Both the position numbers and the translations under genes were made by a program. A stretch of 8,413 bases of DNA, taken from the NCBI GenBank assembly GCA_900547975.1, contig URIX01000059.1, positions 1-8,413 of the forward strand. The letters run 5' to 3'. Shown piece after piece: positions 1 through 6,011 of this stretch. Positions within the stretch are counted from its first letter, which is position 1, and each line of letters starts with the position of its first letter. The DNA comes from an uncultured Eubacteriales bacterium (GTDB taxonomy: Bacteria > Bacillota > Clostridia > Christensenellales > CAG-917). A model generated the notes under the pieces. That model saw nothing but the letters and a program-made list of their open reading frames with translations. It had not been told where the DNA came from and ran no database searches.

Positions 1-1445
1 ACGACGCTCGGCTTATTCCAGTGCGACAGACGCTTTGCGATATGATTTATCACCGCTTGTTTTTGAGAGGCGGTAAGTTCTTCGCCCTCGACAAGCAACT
101 TGATGTACGGCTTGCCGTTTACGCGATACTCTATGCAAGCGCACTCGCCGATGAACGGCAGTTCGCTCGCGACCCTCTCTATCTCGCTCGGAAAGACGTT
201 GATTCCGGAAATCTTTATCAACCTTTTTTTTCTGCCCATAAAGAACAGTTTTTCGTTCTCGTCGCGCTTGAAATAGTCGCCCGTTCTCACCCACGTTTTG
301 CCGTCGAGCGCAATCAACGCTTTCTCGGTGGCTTCCTCGTCACCGACGTATCCGCTCATAATCTGGTCGCCCGACACAAGCAATTCGCCGACGGTACCGT
401 TTTGAACTTCGCAAAGATTTTCGTCTACGACTCGCACTTCCACGCCGTTTATGGGCTTGCCGACCGCCCCGGACTCGAAATCGCCTTTGGACACCGCGCA
501 TACGCTCGCCGTTTCGGTGAGTCCGTACCCCGGGGACAATACGCCCTTGCCGCCGCACTCTTTCATAACCTTGTCGAATTTGTTTACGAGTTCCTCTGCG
601 ACGAGATCGCCGCCGACGTATATATCCTCTATGCACGAAACGTTATTCCCGGAAAACTCGTCGAGAGCAAGCAGTTTTTGCACCATTCTCGGCACGGCTA
701 TCATAGTTGTTATGCGGTTTTTGGCAATGACTTTGACCGTCTTTTTCGCATTGAAAATCGGAAGCAACACCGAGCGCATATTCGTTGATATGGACGCGTG
801 CACGCCCACGCACAAGCCGAAGCCGTGAAACATCGGAAGGGACGCGAGCATTGCGTTCTTTTCCGAAAATTTGTCGCCGAGATATTGCAAAAGATTGCCT
901 GCCATCGCGTTTGCCGCGCGAGAAGATATGGCAACCGTTTTGGGCTCGCCCGTAGTGCCGCCCGATTGCATATAAAACATGATTTCCTCGCCGTCGCCGA
1001 CGAACGGCTCGAATTTTGTTTTGCGAGGAAGCCCGATATAATCGTAAATTCCGAAATGACAAATAACGCGCCTTGCGCCCTTCGATTTTTGAAAATATGC
1101 GATTTGATTTATATCGCTCAAAAACACCGCTTTTGGTTGGAGTTTGTCAAAAGCCGCGCCGAATTCGTCGGCGGAAAGTTTGGGGTGAATCATCGAAGCA
1201 ATCGCGCCTATTCTCGAACAGGCATAAACCGCAACGACCGCCTGCCTGATGTTGGGAAGCGCAATCATAACCACGTCGCCTTTGCCTATGCCCAATCTGC
1301 AAAGTCCGCCTGCAACTCTGTCTATTTCTTTGAAAAAGGTTGAGAAATTCATTTTTCGCGCGCCGTGAACAACGGCAATGTCGTCGTCGTGCTTTTCGCG
1401 ATAGGTGCGCATAAAATCATATATGCTTTTGTGTACGTCAACCAT
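1..1445 (-). CDS. Acyl-CoA synthetase / AMP-forming ligase (ANL superfamily), 3' end cut by window edge
   Basis: Translating the minus strand from the ATG at 1445 gives 481 residues with no stop before the window edge. The family activates a carboxylate with ATP to an acyl-AMP and passes it to CoA (or a carrier). The phosphate-binding loop SGGTTGEPK is at about residues 161-169, GYGLTE at 306-311, the ribose-binding TGD at 388-390, and the hinge region GRKKRLIKISG at 404-414 leading into the small C-terminal domain. The family runs about 500-550 residues, and the catalytic lysine near the C-terminus should lie just beyond the edge. The start is firm: stop codons lie in frame immediately upstream, and residues 7-40 already align with the family N-terminus. 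There is no Shine-Dalgarno sequence, and the promoter lies almost on the start codon. The substrate cannot be told from sequence; a fatty or aryl acid is equally possible. Confidence 0.93.
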   Translation of the reverse strand, partial: MVDVHKSIYDFMRTYREKHDDDIAVVHGARKMNFSTFFKEIDRVAGGLCRLGIGKGDVVMIALPNIRQAVVAVYACSRIGAIASMIHPKLSADEFGAAFDKLQPKAVFLSDINQIAYFQKSKGARRVICHFGIYDYIGLPRKTKFEPFVGDGEEIMFYMQSGGTTGEPKTVAISSRAANAMAGNLLQYLGDKFSEKNAMLASLPMFHGFGLCVGVHASISTNMRSVLLPIFNAKKTVKVIAKNRITTMIAVPRMVQKLLALDEFSGNNVSCIEDIYVGGDLVAEELVNKFDKVMKECGGKGVLSPGYGLTETASVCAVSKGDFESGAVGKPINGVEVRVVDENLCEVQNGTVGELLVSGDQIMSGYVGDEEATEKALIALDGKTWVRTGDYFKRDENEKLFFMGRKKRLIKISGINVFPSEIERVASELPFIGECACIEYRVNGKPYIKLLVEGEELTASQKQAVINHIAKRLSHWNKPSV

Positions 1446-1452
1446 AACAAAA

Positions 1453-1481
1453 ATTATACATTATCAAACACTTGTAGTCAA
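1453..1481 (-). promoter_or_regulatory. Sigma-A-type promoter of the acyl-CoA synthetase, predicting a leaderless mRNA
   Basis: Read on the minus strand, TTGACT (1481-1476), a 17-base spacer and a perfect TATAAT (1458-1453) form a near-consensus vegetative promoter. Transcription would start about seven bases past the -10 box, at about 1446, directly beside the ATG at 1445. The RNA would therefore have essentially no 5' leader, which agrees with the lack of any ribosome binding site. Confidence 0.82.
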
Positions 1482-1552
1482 TAACGATTTTCCGTAAAAA
1501 CAGCCGTTCCGCTTGAGTTTTTTCAAAATTTTTCGCTACATCGAAAAAAAAT

Positions 1553-1585
1553 TATCGATTGAGGTATAAACGCTATCGATTGAGG
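1553..1585 (+). repeat. Two 12-bp direct repeats 21 bp apart in the divergent promoter region
   Basis: TATCGATTGAGG occurs exactly at 1553-1564 and again at 1574-1585, a period of 21 bp or two helical turns. Each copy holds the palindrome ATCGAT. ATCGA also recurs at 1540-1544 and 1591-1595. The copies flank and overlap the spacer of the promoter in front of the M23 gene, so they could be a regulator site. No known regulator is recognised. Confidence 0.5.
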
Positions 1586-1592
1586 GCATAAT
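1564..1592 (+). promoter_or_regulatory. Forespore sigma-F/sigma-G-like promoter of the M23 gene
   Basis: GTATA at 1564-1568 is followed after 15 bases by GGGCATAAT at 1584-1592. This fits the Bacillus sigma-F pattern (GYATA, about 15 bases, GGnnAnnnT). The same bases also fit most of the sigma-G pattern (GTATA, 18 bases, CATAAT). Transcription would start near 1599, with the ribosome binding site GGAGGT at 1604-1609 and the ATG at 1616. No good sigma-A promoter was seen in this interval. The match is by eye to short consensus strings. Confidence 0.55.
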
Positions 1593-1615
1593 CGAGGCAA
1601 CTTGGAGGTAAAACA

Positions 1616-2293
1616 ATGAGCAAATTCTCAGTTGCAATGAAGCGTTTTGGCGGTTTTCTCAAACGCAACGCAGTCTATTTTCTTATCATTTTGTGCATAG
1701 CCTCGGTTGCCACGGTCATCGCCCTCGCGGTCACTCGCAACTCTGCTTTGCAAAATCCCGACGCGTCTATTACGGACAATCCGCAAGACGAGCCGACGAT
1801 TAAACCCGACGACCCGATCGACGATCCCGTAGACAAGCCTGACGCTCCCGTCAATCCCACACCCGTGGACGAAAAGCAAAAGTTCTATGCGCCGGTCAAC
1901 GACGGCACGGTGAGCAAAAACTATTCCGACACCGCGCTCGTGTGGAATTCCACCCTTAAACAGTACTCAACGCACCTTGCTCTCGACTTCACGTCCGAAG
2001 ACAAAAACGTGTTTGCGTCCTGCGACGGTACGGTGAAAGAAACGGGCTACAACGCGCTCGACGGATACTACGTCATTCTCACCCACAAGGACGGATATGA
2101 AACGAGATATCTCTCTTTGGAAGCGGAAAGCACTCTCAAAAAGGGTGCGGCCGTGAAACAAGGTCAACTTCTCGGCAAAGCGTCCGCCACGCAAGGCAGC
2201 GAAAGTCTTGACGGCGACCACGTTCACTTCGAAGTCCTCAAAGACGGCGTAAACGTCAATCCGCTCGAAGTTATGGTATCTAGTGAAAAATAA
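1616..2293 (+). CDS. Membrane-anchored M23/LytM-domain protein, probable SpoIIQ
   Basis: This 225-residue protein has a short basic N-terminus, one membrane segment (about residues 19-39), a linker rich in Asp and Pro (about 48-85), and an extracytoplasmic M23/LytM domain (about 90-220). The zinc ligands of M23 endopeptidases are visible as H120 and D124 (HLALD) and the second His of HVH (202-204). H202 could serve as a catalytic base. The other catalytic His, usually in a YxHL motif, is replaced by Ser (YLSL, S167). SpoIIQ sits in the forespore membrane and binds SpoIIIAH during engulfment. Some clostridial SpoIIQ proteins keep zinc ligands, while the Bacillus protein is degenerate. The single N-terminal anchor, the length near clostridial SpoIIQ (about 220) and the forespore-type promoter favour SpoIIQ. 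An ordinary cell-wall M23 hydrolase is the alternative. A GGAGGT site six bases before the ATG fixes the start. Confidence 0.88.
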   Translation: MSKFSVAMKRFGGFLKRNAVYFLIILCIASVATVIALAVTRNSALQNPDASITDNPQDEPTIKPDDPIDDPVDKPDAPVNPTPVDEKQKFYAPVNDGTVSKNYSDTALVWNSTLKQYSTHLALDFTSEDKNVFASCDGTVKETGYNALDGYYVILTHKDGYETRYLSLEAESTLKKGAAVKQGQLLGKASATQGSESLDGDHVHFEVLKDGVNVNPLEVMVSSEK

Positions 2294-2302
2294 GCGACAA
2301 TG

Positions 2303-2344
2303 TAAACAACAAACCCTCGCGAAACGGCGAGGGTTTGTTGTTTA
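2303..2344. terminator. Bidirectional intrinsic terminator between the M23 gene and the HAD phosphatase
   Basis: The arms 2303-2320 and 2327-2344 are perfectly complementary over 18 bp around the six-base loop GAAACG. The inner stem is GC-rich (CCCTCGC) and the outer stem holds T-rich runs on both strands. It begins ten bases after the M23 stop codon, and reads equally well from the converging HAD gene. Confidence 0.88.
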
Positions 2345-2346
2345 TG

Positions 2347-2400
2347 AATTAATAATTAATAAGGCTTTGCCTTCCTCAATTATTAATTATTAATTATTAA
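2347..2400. repeat. AT-rich palindromic intergenic element built of 7-bp units
   Basis: The left arm 2347-2362 and right arm 2380-2395 are perfect 16-bp inverted complements. The left arm contains TTAATAA twice and the right side contains TTATTAA three times in tandem (2380-2400). The loop starts with a small second hairpin, AAGGC-TTT-GCCTT (2361-2373). The layout resembles short dispersed palindromic repeats (REP or MITE-like), but copies elsewhere cannot be seen from one window. Confidence 0.6.
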
Positions 2401-2403
2401 TTT

Positions 2404-3189
2404 TCACCTTACCAGCGGCACTATGTCCTTAACTTTGTCAAGAACGTAGTCGGGTTTGATTTTCGAAGTCGGAAGCATATCCGCTGTCGTTTCGCCCGAA
2501 AGCACGAGTATGGACACGAATCCGCAATTCTTGCCGAAAGCGACGTCCGTGTACAGTCTGTCGCCAACCATTGCGATTTTCTTTGCGGGAAGATTGTATT
2601 TCATCGCAAGACGCTCGCCTGCCGTTTTGTGCGGTTTGCCCATAATGATGTCGGGGGTACGTCCCACCGTCAGACGTATCGCTTCGATGAGCGCGCCGAC
2701 GTCGGGCATCGGACATTCGGGTGCGGGACAGAAAAAGTCGGGGTGCGTAGAGATATACGGAAGCCCTTTGTTAAGGAATTTGCAGAATCTGTACAATTTG
2801 TCGTAGGTGAGCGACGTATCGAAGCCTATCACGCACAAGTCGGGGTTTTCTTCGTCGAGTTCGATTCCGTAAAGCGCAAATTCGCTTTTGAGCCTGTCGT
2901 TGCCGAGCAAAAACACCTTTTTGCCGCGATAGTTGTCCAAAAGGTATTCGCAAGTGACTTGTCCGCTCGTGTAAATCTCGTCCGCATAGGTGCGAAGTCC
3001 GAGATTGTTGAGCCTTGCGATGTAGTCGGTGTGCATTCTCGACGAATTGTTGGTGAAAAAGCAGATACGCTTTCCCATCGCGCGCAACTCGTTGATTGCG
3101 GCAAAAGAGCCTTCGATTTCCTCGTCGCCGATGTACACCGTGCCGTCAAGGTCGAACACAAACAATTCTACGTCTTTGATGTTTTTCAT
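2404..3189 (-). CDS. HAD-IIA family sugar/polyol phosphatase, NagD/AraL-like
   Basis: This 261-residue cytoplasmic hydrolase has all four HAD motifs. The nucleophile motif is DLDGT at 13-17 (D13 nucleophile, D15 acid/base). Motif II is TNNS at 46-49, the motif III lysine is in GKPHK (K185), and the Mg-binding motif IV is GDRLYTD at 209-215. Length and the large cap between motifs II and III match the NagD/AraL (HAD-IIA) class, which removes phosphate from small sugar or polyol phosphates. It lies 51 bases downstream of an AraM-like gene on the same strand, as araL sits beside araM in Bacillus subtilis, so a shared transcript is likely. The ATG at 3189 follows AGAGGA at a normal distance. The exact substrate is unknown. 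Confidence 0.9.
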   Translation of the reverse strand: MKNIKDVELFVFDLDGTVYIGDEEIEGSFAAINELRAMGKRICFFTNNSSRMHTDYIARLNNLGLRTYADEIYTSGQVTCEYLLDNYRGKKVFLLGNDRLKSEFALYGIELDEENPDLCVIGFDTSLTYDKLYRFCKFLNKGLPYISTHPDFFCPAPECPMPDVGALIEAIRLTVGRTPDIIMGKPHKTAGERLAMKYNLPAKKIAMVGDRLYTDVAFGKNCGFVSILVLSGETTADMLPTSKIKPDYVLDKVKDIVPLVR

Positions 3190-3240
3190 TTTGTCCTCTG
3201 TATAATTTTACGCCGTAAAAACGCCGTCGTTGATTTTTTG

Positions 3241-4332
3241 TTATGCGGCGATTCTGTCGAGAATACCGCTTGCAAACGCGTACCCTGCAAGCGAATCGCT
3301 CGTCGCGCCCGCAAGGCGCATACACTCGATAACTTCGCTCGCGCATATTTCGCTTTTGAGCCAGTAGCCTGCGTCAAGATACAGCCGCCGCCAGAATCTT
3401 TGCATCGAGTGCACGTCCGCTCCCGCGAGTTTTTCGAGCAAGTCGAGCCTGTATTCGCCGAGTATATAACTGATTCTAAAATAACCGTTTATATCGAAAA
3501 AGTCAACGCATTTGGAATTATCCGCCACGCCGAGTTTGTCGAGTTTGTCCCATGCGTCGAATATGCAGGACGGCGGCGCGCAATCGATAGAGGGCGACGA
3601 CAAAAACGACGAGTAGAACGAGCAAAGAGCCGCGCTCGCCAAAAATCTGTATTCGCCGCAAAGGCGCGGTTTTCTGCCCTTGGATTTTGCAAGCGCACAC
3701 ATAATTTCCGCCATACGCTCGGCGGTGTCTTTTCCCTCTTTGGCAGACGATATTTCAAGCAACTTGCAAGCAAGTTCAGATAGCGATTCGGCAGTCGTTT
3801 CAATCGAAAAATCTTTGACGGTCTTGCCGAGCACGGTTTTTTGAAACGTCCGCTCAAACTCACTCAGTTTTTGCGAAAACAAAATCCCGTAACCTGCGGC
3901 GATTTGCTCGTTTCGGCATTTTACGAGTATATTTTCGTCAATAAACACTTGATTCGGCGATTTCCCACACAATATGTCATCGCTCGTCGGGGCACAAAAA
4001 AGCATAGACCAACCCGTATCGGCGCGCTCTGCGATTTGCTTTGAAAGCCTTGCGCCGCTCTCTTGTCCTACGCAAAAAACATATCTTATATACTCGGGAA
4101 CGTCGCAACTTGCATCCTCGCAAAAGGGCAACGCGAACGTGCGATAACCGCCCCTTTTCAACTCTTGCATAAGCAAATTCGCTTCGCTTTTCCATTCGTT
4201 TTCGTACACCACGACAAGCGCGCCGTCTTCAAACACGGAACGCAATCTCGGCAAAATTTGGGGGATAACATCTTTGCCTATATATACGTCCGTGCATCCG
4301 ACGACGCGCCGTTCGATTGTCATATTTTCCAT
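3241..4332 (-). CDS. AraM / glycerol-1-phosphate dehydrogenase-like protein with degraded active site
   Basis: The 363 residues show the outline of the AraM/glycerol-1-phosphate dehydrogenase group (iron alcohol dehydrogenase / dehydroquinate synthase fold). There is an N-terminal nucleotide-binding half with a strand and helix at 38-62, VGQESGA at 88-94 where the family has a Gly-rich loop, PTSDD at 115-119, PNQVFIDENIL at 126-136, then IAAGYG at 144-149. In active relatives the last motif is followed by the metal-binding Asp; here it is Ile150. The later SG-EH motif appears as CGEYRF (225-230) without its His, and no HG motif is seen near 245-260. The protein may therefore be a non-catalytic relative. 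A GGAGG site five bases upstream fixes the ATG. Its partner downstream is the AraL-like phosphatase. Family assignment is by remembered motifs and is moderate; a very distant dehydrogenase is the alternative. Confidence 0.68.
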   Translation of the reverse strand: MENMTIERRVVGCTDVYIGKDVIPQILPRLRSVFEDGALVVVYENEWKSEANLLMQELKRGGYRTFALPFCEDASCDVPEYIRYVFCVGQESGARLSKQIAERADTGWSMLFCAPTSDDILCGKSPNQVFIDENILVKCRNEQIAAGYGILFSQKLSEFERTFQKTVLGKTVKDFSIETTAESLSELACKLLEISSAKEGKDTAERMAEIMCALAKSKGRKPRLCGEYRFLASAALCSFYSSFLSSPSIDCAPPSCIFDAWDKLDKLGVADNSKCVDFFDINGYFRISYILGEYRLDLLEKLAGADVHSMQRFWRRLYLDAGYWLKSEICASEVIECMRLAGATSDSLAGYAFASGILDRIAA

Positions 4333-4413
4333 AACCGCCTCCGACCTAAATTTAGCACGGGCGAGAGGGGAAATGCCGACAATTTTTGATTGTTTTTGAC
4401 CTATATTGTCGTT

Positions 4414-4722
4414 TTATTTTTTAAGATAGGTTTTGCATTTTGTCGAGAACGCCGTGTCTCTGACGTCGATTTGCGCATTAGCGCAAAGTCCGTTGTTGTT
4501 GAATGCACACTCTTGAGCCGAGCATTGCACAAGGCTTTCGAGATCTTTGTCGAATACGTCTTCGCCTGCTTCCACGTCCGCAAAATTTTGCGCGAGCGCG
4601 CCGCCGTCTCTCTTTATTCGGCTAAGGCACTTTGCGTTTTCGCCGATTGAAATTACGCCTGCAAGGCATACGCCCTTGATGTTATGTTCGCAGTTCGATG
4701 TTGCACAGTTGATTTTTTCCAT
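4414..4722 (-). CDS. Tandem DUF1540 protein (two four-cysteine modules)
   Basis: The 102-residue protein carries two copies of the small DUF1540 module. The first has Cys 6, 11, 19 and 32, with the core CEHNIKGVC. The second has Cys 67, 72, 80 and 96, with CAFNNNGLC and a C-terminal TKCKTY. The spacing C-x4-C-x7-C is identical in both copies. A linker of about 34 residues rich in acidic and Ala residues joins them. The four Cys probably bind a metal. DUF1540 proteins are widespread in Firmicutes and lack an assigned function. The reading frame stays open to 4845, but the ATG at 4722 has GGAGG five bases upstream and starts right at the first module, so the shorter form is chosen. It lies 81 bases upstream of the AraM-like gene, possibly on the same transcript. 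Confidence 0.88.
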   Translation of the reverse strand: MEKINCATSNCEHNIKGVCLAGVISIGENAKCLSRIKRDGGALAQNFADVEAGEDVFDKDLESLVQCSAQECAFNNNGLCANAQIDVRDTAFSTKCKTYLKK

Positions 4723-4795
4723 AATTGCCTCCGTTTCAAAGTTAGTATTCCCCGTTTTCCCGTTTTTACACAAAAAAAGACGTATTGCTCTCATT

Positions 4796-4823
4796 ATTAT
4801 CGTTTTTATTGAAAATTCCGCAA
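4796..4823 (-). promoter_or_regulatory. Weak candidate promoter for the DUF1540 gene
   Basis: On the minus strand GATAAT (4801-4796) matches five of six -10 bases and is preceded by TTGCGG (4823-4818) after a 16-base spacer. The predicted leader is about 65 bases. The -35 match is poor, so this is only the best candidate in the interval shared with the divergent rplI gene. Confidence 0.28.
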
Positions 4824-4826
4824 GGG

Positions 4827-4835
4827 TGTGATAAT
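4827..4835 (+). promoter_or_regulatory. Candidate extended -10 promoter for rplI
   Basis: TGTGATAAT reads as an extended -10 element (TG, one base, GATAAT). A TTGAAA at 4809-4814 is a possible but close -35 box (15-base spacer). Transcription would start near 4842, followed by the AAGGA ribosome binding site at 4857-4861 and the rplI ATG at 4870. Confidence 0.42.
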
Positions 4836-4869
4836 ATATTGTCAATCAAAGTTTACAAGGAAGTTGAAT

Positions 4870-5316
4870 ATGAAAGTAATTCTTCTCAAAGACGTCAAAG
4901 GCACAGGCAAAAAAGGCGAAATCGTCGAGGTTAACGACGGATACGCCCGCAATTTCCTTATCAAAAAAGGTCTTGCGCAAGAAGGTACGCAACAGAATAT
5001 CTACGTTGCCGAACAACGTAAAAAAGCGACCGAAGCCAAAATCGCCGCCGAAAGAGCCGAAGCAAGAGAAATCGCAAACAAACTCAAAAATATAACCGTA
5101 AAAGTCAGCGCGAAAGGCGGCGAAAACAACGGCAAAATGTTCGGTTCTGTCACGAGCGAAATGATAAGCACTGCCCTCAAAGATTTGGGATTCGACATCG
5201 ATAAAAAGAAAATCGAAATCAAGGACAGCATTCGCGACTTCGGCGAATTCGAGGTCGTTTTGAGACTCTATTCCGAAGTTACGCAAACCTTGAAAATTCA
5301 AGTCGTGAGAGCGTAA
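4870..5316 (+). CDS. rplI: 50S ribosomal protein L9
   Basis: The 148-residue product has the normal length of bacterial L9. The N-terminal rRNA-binding domain begins MKVILLKDVKGTGKKGE and contains the family signature VNDGYARNFLIKKGLA (residues 21-36). A long charged helix follows at about 42-72, rich in Lys, Glu and Ala. The C-terminal domain ends RLYSEVTQTLKIQVVRA. The frame is open for 14 codons upstream, but only the ATG at 4870 has AAGGA at a proper distance and gives the canonical N-terminus. L9 is more often found beside rpsR, ssb or dnaB. Here it heads a small operon with two RNA methyltransferases, its stop overlapping the next start by one base. Confidence 0.97.
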   Translation: MKVILLKDVKGTGKKGEIVEVNDGYARNFLIKKGLAQEGTQQNIYVAEQRKKATEAKIAAERAEAREIANKLKNITVKVSAKGGENNGKMFGSVTSEMISTALKDLGFDIDKKKIEIKDSIRDFGEFEVVLRLYSEVTQTLKIQVVRA

Positions 5317-6011
5317 TGGTCTACACTACCTCTCTTGACGTCGAAGACTACGTTATTTTGCAAAACACCGACGACTATGCTTTTTCGCAGGACTCGGTGT
5401 TTTTGGTAAATACGGCAAAAATCGGCAAAAACGACAGAGTTTTGGATTTGGGGTGCGGGTCCGGTATTTTGGCAACGCTCGCGCTGGTCAAAAAGCACGC
5501 AGCCATCGCCGTCGGAATCGAACTTCAACCCGACGTTGTGGCTATGGCGCGCAAAAGCGCGACAATCAATCGCCTCGACGACAAACTCACAATCGTTGAA
5601 GGCGACGTGAAAGACATAAAAAATCTCGTAAAAGCCGAGAGTTTCGACGTGGTTCTTTGCAATCCTCCCTACTTTCAAGGCGAGCAAATCACAAAGAAAA
5701 ATTTGTCGAGGTCGGAAAGCACCGCAACTCTTTCCGACTTTGTATACGCCGCAAGTTATGCGTTGAAATTCGGCGGCGACGCGTGGTTTGTATCGAAAAT
5801 CGACAGACTTTCGCCGCTTATCTGCGAACTTTCAAAACGCAATCTCGAACCCAAAGAAATGACTATCGTCTATCCCAAACTTTCGACGGGCGCGGACATA
5901 GTTATTATAAAAGGCCGCAAAGGCGGAAAAGTCGGGCTTTTAACTCACACGCTGATTGTCGCGGACGAGATGGGAAATTATACGGAAGCATACAAGGAGA
6001 TGTACGAATAA
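5316..6011 (+). CDS. trmN6: tRNA1(Val) adenine-37 N6-methyltransferase family protein (TrmN6/YabB)
   Basis: This 231-residue class I SAM-dependent methyltransferase has the SAM-binding motif VLDLGCGSG at 42-50, an acidic residue ending the next strand (E69 in GIEL), and the adenine N6-methyltransferase motif NPPYF at 116-120. The N-terminal ILQN-DDYAFSQDSVFL stretch (14-30) and the C-terminal GNYTEAYKEMYE are typical of the TrmN6/YabB group, which modifies A37 of tRNA1(Val). The ATG lies in TAATG, sharing the A with the rplI stop, with only a weak GAGAG upstream, so translation is probably coupled to rplI. In Bacillus the homologue sits near rsmI too, usually with the GIY-YIG gene yazA between them. 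That gene is absent here. Confidence 0.87.
   Translation: MVYTTSLDVEDYVILQNTDDYAFSQDSVFLVNTAKIGKNDRVLDLGCGSGILATLALVKKHAAIAVGIELQPDVVAMARKSATINRLDDKLTIVEGDVKDIKNLVKAESFDVVLCNPPYFQGEQITKKNLSRSESTATLSDFVYAASYALKFGGDAWFVSKIDRLSPLICELSKRNLEPKEMTIVYPKLSTGADIVIIKGRKGGKVGLLTHTLIVADEMGNYTEAYKEMYE

Noticed and set aside
21..788. Long plus-strand open frame opposite the acyl-CoA synthetase
   Set aside because: It is antisense to a gene with clear family motifs, has no ribosome binding site and gives a protein of no recognisable family.
3201..3220. TATAAT and a TTTTAC/GTAAAA hairpin between the AraM-like and HAD genes
   Set aside because: The TATAAT is on the plus strand facing antisense without a -35 box, and the hairpin lacks a T run, so neither promoter nor terminator is supported.
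2629..3783. 384-codon plus-strand open frame across the HAD and AraM-like genes
   Set aside because: It is a shadow of two minus-strand genes with motifs and ribosome binding sites, and its translation is low-complexity Arg/Val/Phe-rich sequence.
4377..4411. CGACAAT/ATTGTCG inverted repeat after the DUF1540 gene, considered as a terminator
   Set aside because: The stem has only 7 bp with a 21-base loop, and there is no T run on the minus strand.
4723..4845. N-terminal extension of the DUF1540 protein up to 4845
   Set aside because: The extra residues fall outside the module, and the ATG at 4722 has an ideal GGAGG site.
5657..6010. Upstream extension of rsmI inside trmN6
   Set aside because: It lies wholly in another reading frame of trmN6, and the RsmI family begins at the ATG at 6011.
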